Below are positions 6,376 to 13,442 of a stretch of 15,518 nt of DNA, in pieces. Every line of letters starts with the position of its first letter. Position 1 is the first letter of the stretch. Location: positions 1-15,518 of the forward strand of contig CAJMPF010000012.1 in the NCBI GenBank assembly GCA_905215195.1, written 5' to 3'. This stretch comes from an uncultured bacterium. GTDB lineage: Bacteria > Actinomycetota > Coriobacteriia > Coriobacteriales > Coriobacteriaceae. Below the pieces are notes generated by a model, which was given only the letters and a program-made list of their open reading frames with translations, was not told where the DNA came from and made no database searches. The position numbers and the translations under genes were made by a program.

Positions 6376-6415
6376 ACAAAGGCCGAAGTCCCGAAGGGCT
6401 TCGACCTTTGTTTTT
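6376..6415 (+). terminator. Rho-independent terminator, probably used from both sides
   Basis: ACAAAGG-C-CGAAG pairs with CTTCG-A-CCTTTGT, with CCC-GAA-GGG at the tip (6376-6411), followed by TTTTT on the plus strand. On the minus strand the single C/A mismatch becomes a G-U pair, so it can also end the convergent nucleoid-associated protein gene, though the T-run there is poor. Confidence 0.8.
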
Positions 6416-6435
6416 CAGCAGCGTCCAAGCGCAGT

Positions 6436-7449
6436 TTATCGATTCTCAATTGACCCGATATTTTTGAGCTCGATGGAAATGAGGCCGTTGGGCTCATTGA
6501 CGAACTCAATGTACTCGGAATTCGAACCCATCTCTGCCGGGAAGCTGATCTCGATGCCCGTATCGGTACGAATCTTGTGATTGCGCACCGCCGCGCGTTC
6601 GACCTGCTTGCGCTCCACGGGCACACGCTCAGGCACCTTCTCCTCGGTCAGTGCCGCGCGCACGCTCTCCTTGATAACCGGCTCGTCCTCAAAGACCTCA
6701 TCGACGATATCCCAAGGGGGCAGTTCCTCGTCATCCTCAACTTTCTCGGCAACAGCAGCCTTAACCTTGGCGAGTGCTACAGCCGTGTTGGCACCGTGCT
6801 CCTCGGCGACTTCCTCGACCACACGCGTCACGGTGTCGATGACCTCCTTGCCCGATACGCCCGTGTCGCACTGCAGCAGGCCATCGGGGATAAGCATACG
6901 GTCCTCGCCGGCGATCTTGCGTTTCTTGTCCACATAGCCGATCTCCATGGTGCTCGCGCGCACGATGGCATAGCTCGGCACCTTTTGCGAAGGGTTCGGC
7001 AGAATGGCGTAGTGGCGCGCGATGTCGTTGCGCACCTCCCCTTCCTCGCGGCCCACTTCGTGCATAAAGGCCTGCTTGGAGCCCAGCAGCATCACGGCAA
7101 ACCAGCGGGCATCCTCATCGTCGTCAAAATCAGCCACGAGCACGTCGGTGGACTCAGCTTTCTCGGCCTTGGTGAGTTCGGAAGAGATGAACTCCGCAAT
7201 CTGCTGCGACAGGTCCACGAACTCACGCTCACCAAAGAAATAGCTCTTGAGCTCGCCGCCGAATGCGGAGTTCTCGGCAAACGTGGCACGCTTGTTATCG
7301 GCCGAAGTGCGCGCGCGGCGCAGATGTGTGGTCACGAAGTTGCGGACAGTACGGCTTTCGATATCCAACTCGCGCTGGCTCATGACGTTGACGGCAGAGT
7401 CAAAGTCCAGGATATGCAGAATCGCGTGATTGATTTTCATATACGGCAT
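6436..7449 (-). CDS. 37-kDa nucleoid-associated protein (NdpA/YejK family)
   Basis: Probable DNA-binding nucleoid-associated protein of the NA37 family (E. coli YejK/NdpA); the exact role is unknown even in the family. The product has 337 residues, the usual length. It begins MKINHAILHILDFDSAVNVMSQ, the characteristic N-terminal strand-helix, followed by a helical middle and a C-terminal part with the conserved block on internal processing of the DNA-binding face (VRNHKIRTDTGIEISFPAEM, then EFVNEPNGLISIELKNIG). Many Glu/Asp residues around 215-265 form an acidic linker. Two starts are possible, the ATG at 7449 and one three codons later; neither has a strong Shine-Dalgarno site, so the longer is given. 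A TATACT -10 box lies about 30 bases upstream. It stands alone between convergent and tandem neighbours, with the shared terminator behind it. Confidence 0.8.
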   Translation of the reverse strand: MPYMKINHAILHILDFDSAVNVMSQRELDIESRTVRNFVTTHLRRARTSADNKRATFAENSAFGGELKSYFFGEREFVDLSQQIAEFISSELTKAEKAESTDVLVADFDDDEDARWFAVMLLGSKQAFMHEVGREEGEVRNDIARHYAILPNPSQKVPSYAIVRASTMEIGYVDKKRKIAGEDRMLIPDGLLQCDTGVSGKEVIDTVTRVVEEVAEEHGANTAVALAKVKAAVAEKVEDDEELPPWDIVDEVFEDEPVIKESVRAALTEEKVPERVPVERKQVERAAVRNHKIRTDTGIEISFPAEMGSNSEYIEFVNEPNGLISIELKNIGSIENR

Positions 7450-7478
7450 TCCGTTCTAGATCGATTTCGGCACGAATC

Positions 7479-7484
7479 AGTATA
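7479..7484 (-). promoter_or_regulatory. Promoter -10 box for the nucleoid-associated protein gene
   Basis: Minus-strand TATACT, 30 bases before the start codon at 7449, with a transcript start expected near 7472. No recognisable -35 hexamer stands at the usual distance. Confidence 0.45.
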
Positions 7485-7514
7485 GCGGTCGAGCCCGCCC
7501 CAGGCGCTTCGAAG

Positions 7515-7548
7515 ATTGGTGCATCGGGGACAGGTTGCTTGCACCAAT
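7515..7548. repeat. REP-like palindrome, copy A
   Basis: ATTGGTGCA (7515-7523) and TGCACCAAT (7540-7548) are perfect arms around TCGGGGACAGGTTGCT. It begins 2 bases beyond the stop codon of the hydrolase gene. Copy B at 8729-8759 has the same orientation and differs at only a few positions. GGGGACAGGTT cores between GTGCA arms resemble dispersed extragenic palindromes seen in many bacteria. Confidence 0.75.
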
Positions 7549-7550
7549 GG

Positions 7551-8711
7551 TTAGCGCAGGAGCTCGGACTGCCAAGCCTCGAGCTGTTCTGCCAAACTCT
7601 TGCCGGCAGCGGGCATGTCGATCTGGGGTCGTTTGGGCAGCAGTGCGCATTTAAGGATTGCTACGATGGTCTGCGAGACAAAGCGTCGTGTATCCTCGTC
7701 AAAGCCTTGCGCAGCCTGGAGCATCACGGGCAGGCTCTCGCGCAGATTCCCAGCGATATCCGCAAACCGCTCAGCACCCGTAGCCTCAAACACGGAGAAC
7801 AACGCATCTACAAAACGCTCGCGTTCGCTAGGCGACACTGCAAGCAACATCTCGCGAATGGAACCATCAACGTATCGAGCACCGGCAGACAGGCGCTCAC
7901 AGTACACGAAGTCGTGACCATCAACCACCCAGCTAAAGGGATTGTGCTGCAGCAGGCTGAACTCGGTGCTCTCAACGATGGCATAGTCCTCCTGTGTCTC
8001 GAACATCATGCCAAAGATCGACGACCGAGGTAGCGTCTTGTCGATTCGACCGGAAAGGTCGGCAAAGGCGTTGCCGTTCAGAAACTCCTCGACGAAGCCC
8101 GGGCCATCATGGGAGTACGCCCGTTCGATTCGCTCACGGGCGACATCGGAGCACATCGCCGCACCGTACACCGCAAGGTTTCCGCCCTTGGAATGACCTC
8201 CACACAAAAGCGGCCCGTCAATCGCATCCGCCGCCTCGTCCACATAACGTGCCGCGGATTCCTGAGCCGACACAGGACACCGGAACGCCATGTTAAAATC
8301 CTCTTTCCAGCCCACAATCGTGCTGTCGGTCCCCCGGAAGGAAAGATAGCTAAACCCCGCCGGAAACCGGAACGCCATGGCTGCAAACTGCTCTGTCGCC
8401 ACCACATCCCTCACGGCATGATAGCCGCAAACGTGCACGCCACGGTAGCGAGGGCTTGCTGCCACGGCCTCCAGCAAGGCCCTGCTCCCCTCTGGGTCCC
8501 ACAAGTCGTCAATCATGTCCCGGTAGCACTCGGCACGCAGCAGCTCTCGTACGTCTAGGCCCTGCCAGTTCGTCAGCTCCGCCATATCACCCGGCAAACG
8601 CAAATAGGACAACCACGCAAAGACGAGGCTATCCACCGCGCAGAACGGCCGCTCCTCAAACGGATCAAACGCCGTCTGGGCATAGGTCAAAAAATTAGGC
8701 GAATCCGACAT
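7551..8711 (-). CDS. DUF2974/Mbeg1-like alpha/beta hydrolase
   Basis: Predicted serine hydrolase of the lipase-like Mbeg1/DUF2974 family; the substrate is unknown. The 386-residue cytoplasmic protein, without a signal peptide, shows the class-3-lipase style strand FRGTD (125-129) and the nucleophile elbow CGGHSKGGNLA (170-180), with S174 as the likely catalytic serine. Candidate acid and His partners are D202 in HDGPGF and the His of VVDGHDFVY. The C-terminal 100 residues are mainly helical. The start at 8711 has a strong GGGAGGG only 2-3 bases away, closer than usual. The gene is alone between ldh and the nucleoid-associated protein gene and is bordered on both sides by the same REP-like palindrome. 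No clear promoter is visible in the 50 bases behind the ldh terminator, so transcription may depend on read-through or on sequence within copy B. Confidence 0.75.
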   Translation of the reverse strand: MSDSPNFLTYAQTAFDPFEERPFCAVDSLVFAWLSYLRLPGDMAELTNWQGLDVRELLRAECYRDMIDDLWDPEGSRALLEAVAASPRYRGVHVCGYHAVRDVVATEQFAAMAFRFPAGFSYLSFRGTDSTIVGWKEDFNMAFRCPVSAQESAARYVDEAADAIDGPLLCGGHSKGGNLAVYGAAMCSDVARERIERAYSHDGPGFVEEFLNGNAFADLSGRIDKTLPRSSIFGMMFETQEDYAIVESTEFSLLQHNPFSWVVDGHDFVYCERLSAGARYVDGSIREMLLAVSPSERERFVDALFSVFEATGAERFADIAGNLRESLPVMLQAAQGFDEDTRRFVSQTIVAILKCALLPKRPQIDMPAAGKSLAEQLEAWQSELLR

Positions 8712-8728
8712 GGCCCTCCCATCAACTA

Positions 8729-8759
8729 TGGTGCATTGGGGTCAGGTTACTTTGCACCA
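8729..8759. repeat. REP-like palindrome, copy B
   Basis: TGGTGCA (8729-8735) and TGCACCA (8753-8759) enclose TTGGGGTCAGGTTACTT. It is close to copy A and in the same orientation. It lies 17 bases upstream of the hydrolase start codon, and its right end touches the T-run of the ldh terminator. Confidence 0.75.
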
Positions 8760-8794
8760 AAAAGGCGCCCGGGCCGTGTGGACCCGGACGCCTT
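8760..8794 (-). terminator. Rho-independent terminator of ldh
   Basis: On the minus strand AAGGCGTCCGGG pairs with CCCGGGCGCCTT across a 9-base loop, with one U-G pair, and is followed by TTTTT. The wobble pair would be a C/A mismatch in a plus-strand transcript, so the hairpin serves the minus strand, that is ldh. Confidence 0.85.
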
Positions 8795-8825
8795 CATTGT
8801 AGCTTTTCGCTCTAGCGAGCTTGAT

Positions 8826-9776
8826 TTAGCAGGAGAAGTCGACGCTGTCGATAATGTCCTTGAGGGCCTTGGCGGAGACGGTGAGCTCATGCTGCTCGTC
8901 TTCGTTCAGCGGCACGGGGACGCGGCAGACAACGCCGTCGCGGCCAACGACGGTCGGCATGGAGATGGCAAGATCGGACAGGCCATACTCGCCCACCATG
9001 AGCGAAGAGACGGGCAGAACGGTCTGCTCATCGCGCATAACGGCGGTGCAGATGCGCTTGACGGCCATGGCGACGCCATAGTAGGTGGCGTGCTTCTTCT
9101 CGATGATGGTGTAGGCGGAGTTCTTGACGTCCTCGGCGATGCGCTTCTCGGCAGCCTCATGCTCCAGGTGGCCGTGAAGCTCACAGAAGGTGTTCAGCGG
9201 AACACCGGCAACCTGAGCGCTGGACCAAGCGACAAACTCGGAGTCGCCGTGCTCGCCCATGACATAGGCCTGGACATCGCGCGGGTCAACCTCGACGTGG
9301 GCACCAAGCATCTGCTGCAGGCGACCGGTGTCGAGCACGGTGCCGGAACCGATGACGTGGCCCTCGGGCAGGCCGGACATCTTGATGGCGGCGTAGGTCA
9401 GAACATCGACCGGGTTGGAGACGATGAGCAGAATGCCGTCGAAGCCGGACTTCTTAATCTCGGGGATAATGGACTTAAAGATGCTGACGTTCTTGTTGAC
9501 CAGGTCCAGGCGGGTCTCACCGGGCTTCTGGGCAGCGCCAGCAGTGACGACGATCATGGCGGCGTCGGCGACATCGGAATAATCGCCGGCGTAGATCTTC
9601 ATCGGCTCGGCAAACGTCATGCCGTGCGCGATATCCAGGGCCTCACCCTCGGCGCGGTTCTTGTCCACGTCGATGAGGACCATCTCGGAGAACAGACCGC
9701 TCTGCATCAGTGCGAACGCCGAAGACGAACCGACGAAACCGCAGCCGACAATAGCGACCTTCTTCTCGTTAACCAT
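8826..9776 (-). CDS. ldh: L-lactate dehydrogenase
   Basis: Reduces pyruvate to L-lactate with NADH, recycling NAD+ in fermentation. The 316-residue protein has the Rossmann motif GCGFVG (11-16), the NAD-selecting acid in LIDVDKN (34-40), the active-site loop AAQKPGETRLDL (81-92) with Gln rather than the Arg of malate dehydrogenases, SNPVDVLT (120-127), GSGTVLDTGRLQ (143-154, catalytic Asp/Arg pair), GEHGDSE with the proton-donor His (H176), and ATYYGVA (230-236). The start at 9776 is preferred to an upstream in-frame ATG because GGGAG stands about 6 bases before it and because family members begin just before KVAIVG. A terminator follows. The leader contains a terminator-like hairpin, so expression may be attenuated. 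Only the lactate/malate distinction needs care, and the loop Gln supports lactate. Confidence 0.94.
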   Translation of the reverse strand: MVNEKKVAIVGCGFVGSSSAFALMQSGLFSEMVLIDVDKNRAEGEALDIAHGMTFAEPMKIYAGDYSDVADAAMIVVTAGAAQKPGETRLDLVNKNVSIFKSIIPEIKKSGFDGILLIVSNPVDVLTYAAIKMSGLPEGHVIGSGTVLDTGRLQQMLGAHVEVDPRDVQAYVMGEHGDSEFVAWSSAQVAGVPLNTFCELHGHLEHEAAEKRIAEDVKNSAYTIIEKKHATYYGVAMAVKRICTAVMRDEQTVLPVSSLMVGEYGLSDLAISMPTVVGRDGVVCRVPVPLNEDEQHELTVSAKALKDIIDSVDFSC

Positions 9777-9803
9777 TAGAAACTCCCATCTCTCTCCACA
9801 AAC

Positions 9804-9832
9804 AAGCCGCCCGGGAACGACCCGAGCGGCTT
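9804..9832 (-). promoter_or_regulatory. Terminator-like hairpin in the ldh leader
   Basis: Read on the minus strand, AAGCCGCTCGGG-TCGTT-CCCGGGCGGCTT forms a 12-pair hairpin with one U-G pair, followed by TTGTTTGT, ending 27 bases before the ldh start codon. It could be an attenuator, or the terminator of the upstream aminotransferase gene left inside the next leader. Confidence 0.55.
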
Positions 9833-9865
9833 GCCGTGATCCCAATACATCCAATCGGGACTTTG

Positions 9866-9871
9866 ATTATG
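9866..9871 (-). promoter_or_regulatory. Possible -10 box of the ldh promoter
   Basis: Minus-strand CATAAT with a weak TCGATT about 18 bases further upstream. A transcript from here would start near 9859 and contain the leader hairpin. The call is tentative. Confidence 0.35.
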
Positions 9872-9977
9872 CTCCTATTCGCAGCCAAAAATCGACCGTT
9901 TACCGAAATTGTTTGCAGAATTCGTAAAATAACTGCACGAAATCGGTTTCGAGCTATTGACGAGCCGAAATAGCTTT

Positions 9978-11141
9978 CTAATACAGGCCCGCCTCGCGAA
10001 TGGCCTCGACAGCCAAAGCGATCTGGTCGGGCGGCAAGACCAGCGCCATGCGCACGTGCCCCTCACCCGAAGGACCAAAGCTCGCGCCCGGCGTCACCAC
10101 AACACCGGCCTTCTCCATGAGCTCCTCGCAAAACGCCATGGAATCGGTGCGGCCACCGGGAAGCTTGGCCCACACAAACATAGAGCCATGCGCGTTGGGG
10201 CGCTCCCAGCCCAGGCCCTCAAGACCGTCGCACAGGGCATCGCGGCGCTCCTGGTACTTCAGACGCTGCGCCTCGACCTCATCGCGCGGACCGTTCAGGC
10301 AGGCGATGGCGGCCTTCTGGATCGGGAAGAACATGCCAAAGTCGATCTGGCCGCGCAGCTTGGCAAAGGCCGAGACCACATCCTCGCGACCGACCAAAAA
10401 GCCGATGCGGGCACCGGTGACGTTAAACGACTTGGAGAGCGAGAAGAACTCCACGCCCACCTCAAGCGCACCGGGATACTGCAAGAAGCTGCCGCCCGGC
10501 TCGCCGTCGAACACGATGTCGGAGTATGCGTTGTCGTGAACGATCAACAGATCATGTTCGCGGGCAAAGGCGATAATCTCCTCGTAGACCTCGGGCGTGC
10601 CCACCGAGCCGACCGGGTTCGCAGGCAGCGACACGATCATATACTTGGCACGATCGGCGACCTCGGGGTCGATGCCCGCCACATAGGGCAGGTAATTGTG
10701 CTCGGCGACCAGTGGATAGTACTCGAGCTTGGCGTCGGCGATCTTGGCGCCCGCCTCAAAGACCGGATAGCACGGATCGGGAACCAGAATGGTGTCACCC
10801 GGATCGAGCAGGGCCAGGCCCAAATGGCCCACGCCCTCCTGCGTGCCGTTGCACGACTGCACCATAGACGGCGTAATGCCCGAAACGCCAAAGCGGCGCT
10901 CGTAGTAATCGCACACGGCCTGCTTAAGCTCGGGCAGATCGCGCAGGGCATACTTCCACATCTCGGGATCTTGGGCCGCCTGCGTGAGCGCCTCGACCAC
11001 GTGGTCGTACGGCTTAAAGTCGGGCGTGCCCACGCTCATGTTGTAAATGGTCTTGCCCTGAGCCTTCAGCGCGAGAAGCTTGTTGTTGAGCGAGGCGAAG
11101 ACCTCCGCGCCAAAGCGGTCGAGACGCTGCGATGCCTGCAT
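9978..11141 (-). CDS. PLP-dependent aminotransferase, LL-diaminopimelate/AlaC-like
   Basis: Class I/II aminotransferase of 387 residues, probably cytosolic. Fold-type I landmarks: NMSVGTPDF (34-42), YALRDLPELKQAV, PDPCYPVFEAG (121-131), ANPVGS (174-179), HDNAYSDIVFDG (202-213), SLSKSFNVTGARIGF (234-248) with PLP lysine K237 and phosphate-binding R245, and a C-terminal GEGHVRMAL with the substrate carboxylate Arg. The HDxAYxDIVFDG...SFLQxPGA pattern is that of LL-diaminopimelate aminotransferases and AlaC-type alanine aminotransferases. Since the window encodes the acetyl-DAP branch but no other transaminase, it may supply that step; alanine or glutamate-pyruvate aminotransferase is an equal alternative. 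The start at 11141 has AAAGGTGG about 5 bases before it. A perfect terminator hairpin with six Ts ends only about 20 bases upstream. Confidence 0.8.
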   Translation of the reverse strand: MQASQRLDRFGAEVFASLNNKLLALKAQGKTIYNMSVGTPDFKPYDHVVEALTQAAQDPEMWKYALRDLPELKQAVCDYYERRFGVSGITPSMVQSCNGTQEGVGHLGLALLDPGDTILVPDPCYPVFEAGAKIADAKLEYYPLVAEHNYLPYVAGIDPEVADRAKYMIVSLPANPVGSVGTPEVYEEIIAFAREHDLLIVHDNAYSDIVFDGEPGGSFLQYPGALEVGVEFFSLSKSFNVTGARIGFLVGREDVVSAFAKLRGQIDFGMFFPIQKAAIACLNGPRDEVEAQRLKYQERRDALCDGLEGLGWERPNAHGSMFVWAKLPGGRTDSMAFCEELMEKAGVVVTPGASFGPSGEGHVRMALVLPPDQIALAVEAIREAGLY

Positions 11142-11155
11142 GGTGCCACCTTTCG

Positions 11156-11191
11156 ATATAAAAAACGCGGCGCTCCGACAAGAGCGCCGCG
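11156..11191 (-). terminator. Strong terminator between nadE and the aminotransferase gene
   Basis: On the minus strand CGCGGCGCTC-TTGTCG-GAGCGCCGCG, ten perfect pairs (11166-11191), is followed by TTTTTTATAT. It ends nadE transcription. Only about 20 bases separate its T-run from the aminotransferase start codon, too few for a promoter, so it also sits in that gene's leader. Confidence 0.85.
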
Positions 11192-11259
11192 CGATACGGG
11201 CCATCAGATTGCAAAAGTGTAACGCTTGCAACCCCCGTATTGGTTCAATTTAGCCAACC

Positions 11260-13239
11260 TTAGTCAACTGGATTGAGCGCGTCGATCTGCGCAAGCCACA
11301 GACGCGAGCTAGCGTCACTCGGCATACGCCAATCGCCGCGCGGGCTGAGCGTCACCGAGCCCACCTTGGGACCATCGGGCAGACAGCTGCGCTTAAACTG
11401 CTGGGCAAAGAAGCGACGGTAGAACGTACGTAGCCACGTGTGGACGGTCTTGGCGTCGTAGACGCCCTCGAAGCTCTTGAGAGCCATGCGGTAGATCTTG
11501 CCCGGCTCAAAGCCAAAACGCAGCAGGTAGTAGAGGAAGTAGTCGTGCAACTCGTACGGGCCCACCAAATCCTCGGTCTTCTGCGCAATCTCGCCGTCGC
11601 CCGTGGGCGGCAGAAGCTCGGGGGACACCGGCGTATCGAGGATATCGAGCAAGACCTCGGCAATGCGCCCGCCAAAGACATCGGCGGCATAGCGCACCAA
11701 GTGACGCACGAGCGTCTTGGGCACGCTCGCGTTGACGGCGTACATGCTCATGTGGTCGCCGTTATAGGTAGCCCAGCCGAGCGCCAGCTCCGACAGGTCG
11801 CCCGTGCCAATGACAAAACCGCCAGCCTGGTTGGCCAAATCCATCAGAATCTGCGTACGCTCGCGCGCCTGGCTGTTCTCGTAGGTCACGTCCTGCACGG
11901 TCGGATCATGCTCGATATCCTTAAAGTGCTGCTCCACGGCAGCATGGATCGAGACCTCGCGAAAGCTCACGCCTAGGTCGCGAGCGAGCGACTCGGCATT
12001 GGACTTGGTGCGATGCGTCGTGCCAAAACCTGGCATGGAGACCGCCGTGATACCCGTACGCGGCAGCCCCAGCGCATCGAAGGCACGCACGGTCACAAGC
12101 AGTGCCAGCGTGGAGTCCAGGCCGCCCGAAAGACCGATGACCGCAGCCTTGGTACCCGTATGGGCAAGGCGGGTCTTGAGGCCGGCGGTTTGTAGATCGA
12201 GGATGGTCTCGCAACGCTCGGCCAGGTCGCCGTGGTCGGCCGGCACAAAAGGCGCGCGGGGGAAGACACGGTCGATATCGCAGGCATCGCGCAGGACAGG
12301 CTCTTTGGCCAGCACGCCCTCAAACGAAAACTCAACGGTCGTGGCCTCCGGCGCATCGTCCGCGCGCGTCCACGTCGTCGAGCGACGGCGCTCGGAAACC
12401 AGGCGGTCAAGATCGACATCGGCCACCGCCATATCGCAGGTGAGGAGCTTCGTGGCGGCGAGCTTAGATCCGTTTTCGTAGACGAGGTTCTCGCCCGCAA
12501 AGACCATATCGGTCGTGGACTCGCCCTCACTCGCGTCCGCATAGGCATAGGCGCAGTACAGGCGCGCGCTCTGGTTGGATATGAGGCTGCGTCGGTAATC
12601 TGCCTTACCGATGATCTCGTCGGAAGCGGAGGGGTTGAGAATCACCGTGGCACCGGCAAGCGCCATCTCGGTCGAGGGCGGCGCAGGTACCCACAGGTCC
12701 TCACAGACCTCGACGCCCAGCACCAGGTCCTCAGCACCCTCATCACAGCAGCGGTAGACAAGCCCCGAACCCAGCGGAACCGGACCCTGACCGGCAAACT
12801 CGACCCACACAGGATCTGCGGGCCCCGGAGCAAACCAGCGGCGCTCGTAGAACTCGCCATAGTTGGGCAGATACTTCTTGGCCGTAAGACCCAAAAGCTC
12901 ACCCGCGCAGCACACGGCGGCGCAGTTGTAGATGTTTTCTGCCACCGCAACGGGCAAGCCAACGGTAAAGACAATCGGCAGCTCACGAGTCTCATCGAGG
13001 ATATGCACCAAAGCAGCCTCGCAGGCATGCAGTAATGTGCGGTTATGGAACAGATCGGCCGCGGTATAGCCGCACAAGTTGAGCTCGGGCAGCACCAGCG
13101 CGCGAACGCCGCGCTCAACGGCCGCGCGAACAGCCGCTAACGCAACCTCGGCATTGCCCTCGACATCGGCCACGCGAATCTGCGGCGACGCCGCCGCCAC
13201 ACGAAAAAAGCCATCAGACTGAGAAAGATGAAGATTCAT
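11260..13239 (-). CDS. nadE: Glutamine-dependent NAD+ synthetase
   Basis: Final step of NAD synthesis: deamido-NAD + ATP + glutamine to NAD+. The 659-residue protein has the two-domain form. The N-terminal nitrilase-like glutaminase carries the triad E52 (LPELNLCGY), K121 (LTAKKYLPNY) and C179 (GVEVCEDLW). The C-terminal synthetase has the ATP pyrophosphatase loop SGGLDS (371-376), the block GTGDLSELALGWATYNGDHM and the tail WRMPSDASSRLW. Its length is close to that of the actinobacterial long NadE (about 680). The ATG at 13239 was chosen because GGGAG lies 7 bases before it; the upstream ATG at 13266 has no ribosome site. A TACAAT box about 50 bases upstream may be its promoter. The gene is divergent from the membrane protein gene and ends in a strong terminator. 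NAD supply has an obvious but unproven link to the downstream ldh. Confidence 0.95.
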   Translation of the reverse strand: MNLHLSQSDGFFRVAAASPQIRVADVEGNAEVALAAVRAAVERGVRALVLPELNLCGYTAADLFHNRTLLHACEAALVHILDETRELPIVFTVGLPVAVAENIYNCAAVCCAGELLGLTAKKYLPNYGEFYERRWFAPGPADPVWVEFAGQGPVPLGSGLVYRCCDEGAEDLVLGVEVCEDLWVPAPPSTEMALAGATVILNPSASDEIIGKADYRRSLISNQSARLYCAYAYADASEGESTTDMVFAGENLVYENGSKLAATKLLTCDMAVADVDLDRLVSERRRSTTWTRADDAPEATTVEFSFEGVLAKEPVLRDACDIDRVFPRAPFVPADHGDLAERCETILDLQTAGLKTRLAHTGTKAAVIGLSGGLDSTLALLVTVRAFDALGLPRTGITAVSMPGFGTTHRTKSNAESLARDLGVSFREVSIHAAVEQHFKDIEHDPTVQDVTYENSQARERTQILMDLANQAGGFVIGTGDLSELALGWATYNGDHMSMYAVNASVPKTLVRHLVRYAADVFGGRIAEVLLDILDTPVSPELLPPTGDGEIAQKTEDLVGPYELHDYFLYYLLRFGFEPGKIYRMALKSFEGVYDAKTVHTWLRTFYRRFFAQQFKRSCLPDGPKVGSVTLSPRGDWRMPSDASSRLWLAQIDALNPVD

Positions 13240-13287
13240 AAGAATGCTCCCGTGCGTAGACGCCATTCACAACAATTAGCAAGTCCT

Positions 13288-13293
13288 ATTGTA
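13288..13293 (-). promoter_or_regulatory. Possible -10 box of nadE
   Basis: Minus-strand TACAAT, 5 of 6 to consensus, with a transcript start expected near 13281 and a leader of about 42 bases. No convincing -35 hexamer was found. Confidence 0.4.
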
Positions 13294-13320
13294 GTTCAAC
13301 CGCCGGGTGGAACCGCATCC

Positions 13321-13333
13321 CACCAACTTGGTG
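13321..13333. promoter_or_regulatory. Dyad between nadE and the membrane protein gene
   Basis: CACCAA-C-TTGGTG is a perfect 13-base dyad in the divergent intergenic region, about 28 bases upstream of the nadE -10 candidate. It could be an operator. It does not match a regulator site that I recognise. Confidence 0.3.
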
Positions 13334-13442
13334 AGCTATTGATGAGTTGATGGTATCTGTTAAACGTCACGCACGATTCACATCTGGTGGGTACCCTGAT
13401 GGCTACACGAAACGAAGCAGATTTACACCGGGAGGACCCCGT

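Noticed and set aside
8736..9779. Long plus-strand open frame (347 codons) opposite ldh.
   Set aside because: Lactate dehydrogenase motifs are complete on the minus strand; the plus frame is Asp/Gly/Leu-rich shadow sequence.
9841..9960. Possible Rex redox-repressor site upstream of ldh.
   Set aside because: AT-rich stretches such as TTGTTTGCAGAATTCG are present, but none matches the TTGTGA-N6-TCACAA pattern.
9957..11222. Long plus-strand open frame (421 codons) opposite the aminotransferase gene.
   Set aside because: It runs through a terminator and the antisense of all catalytic motifs; no family resemblance.
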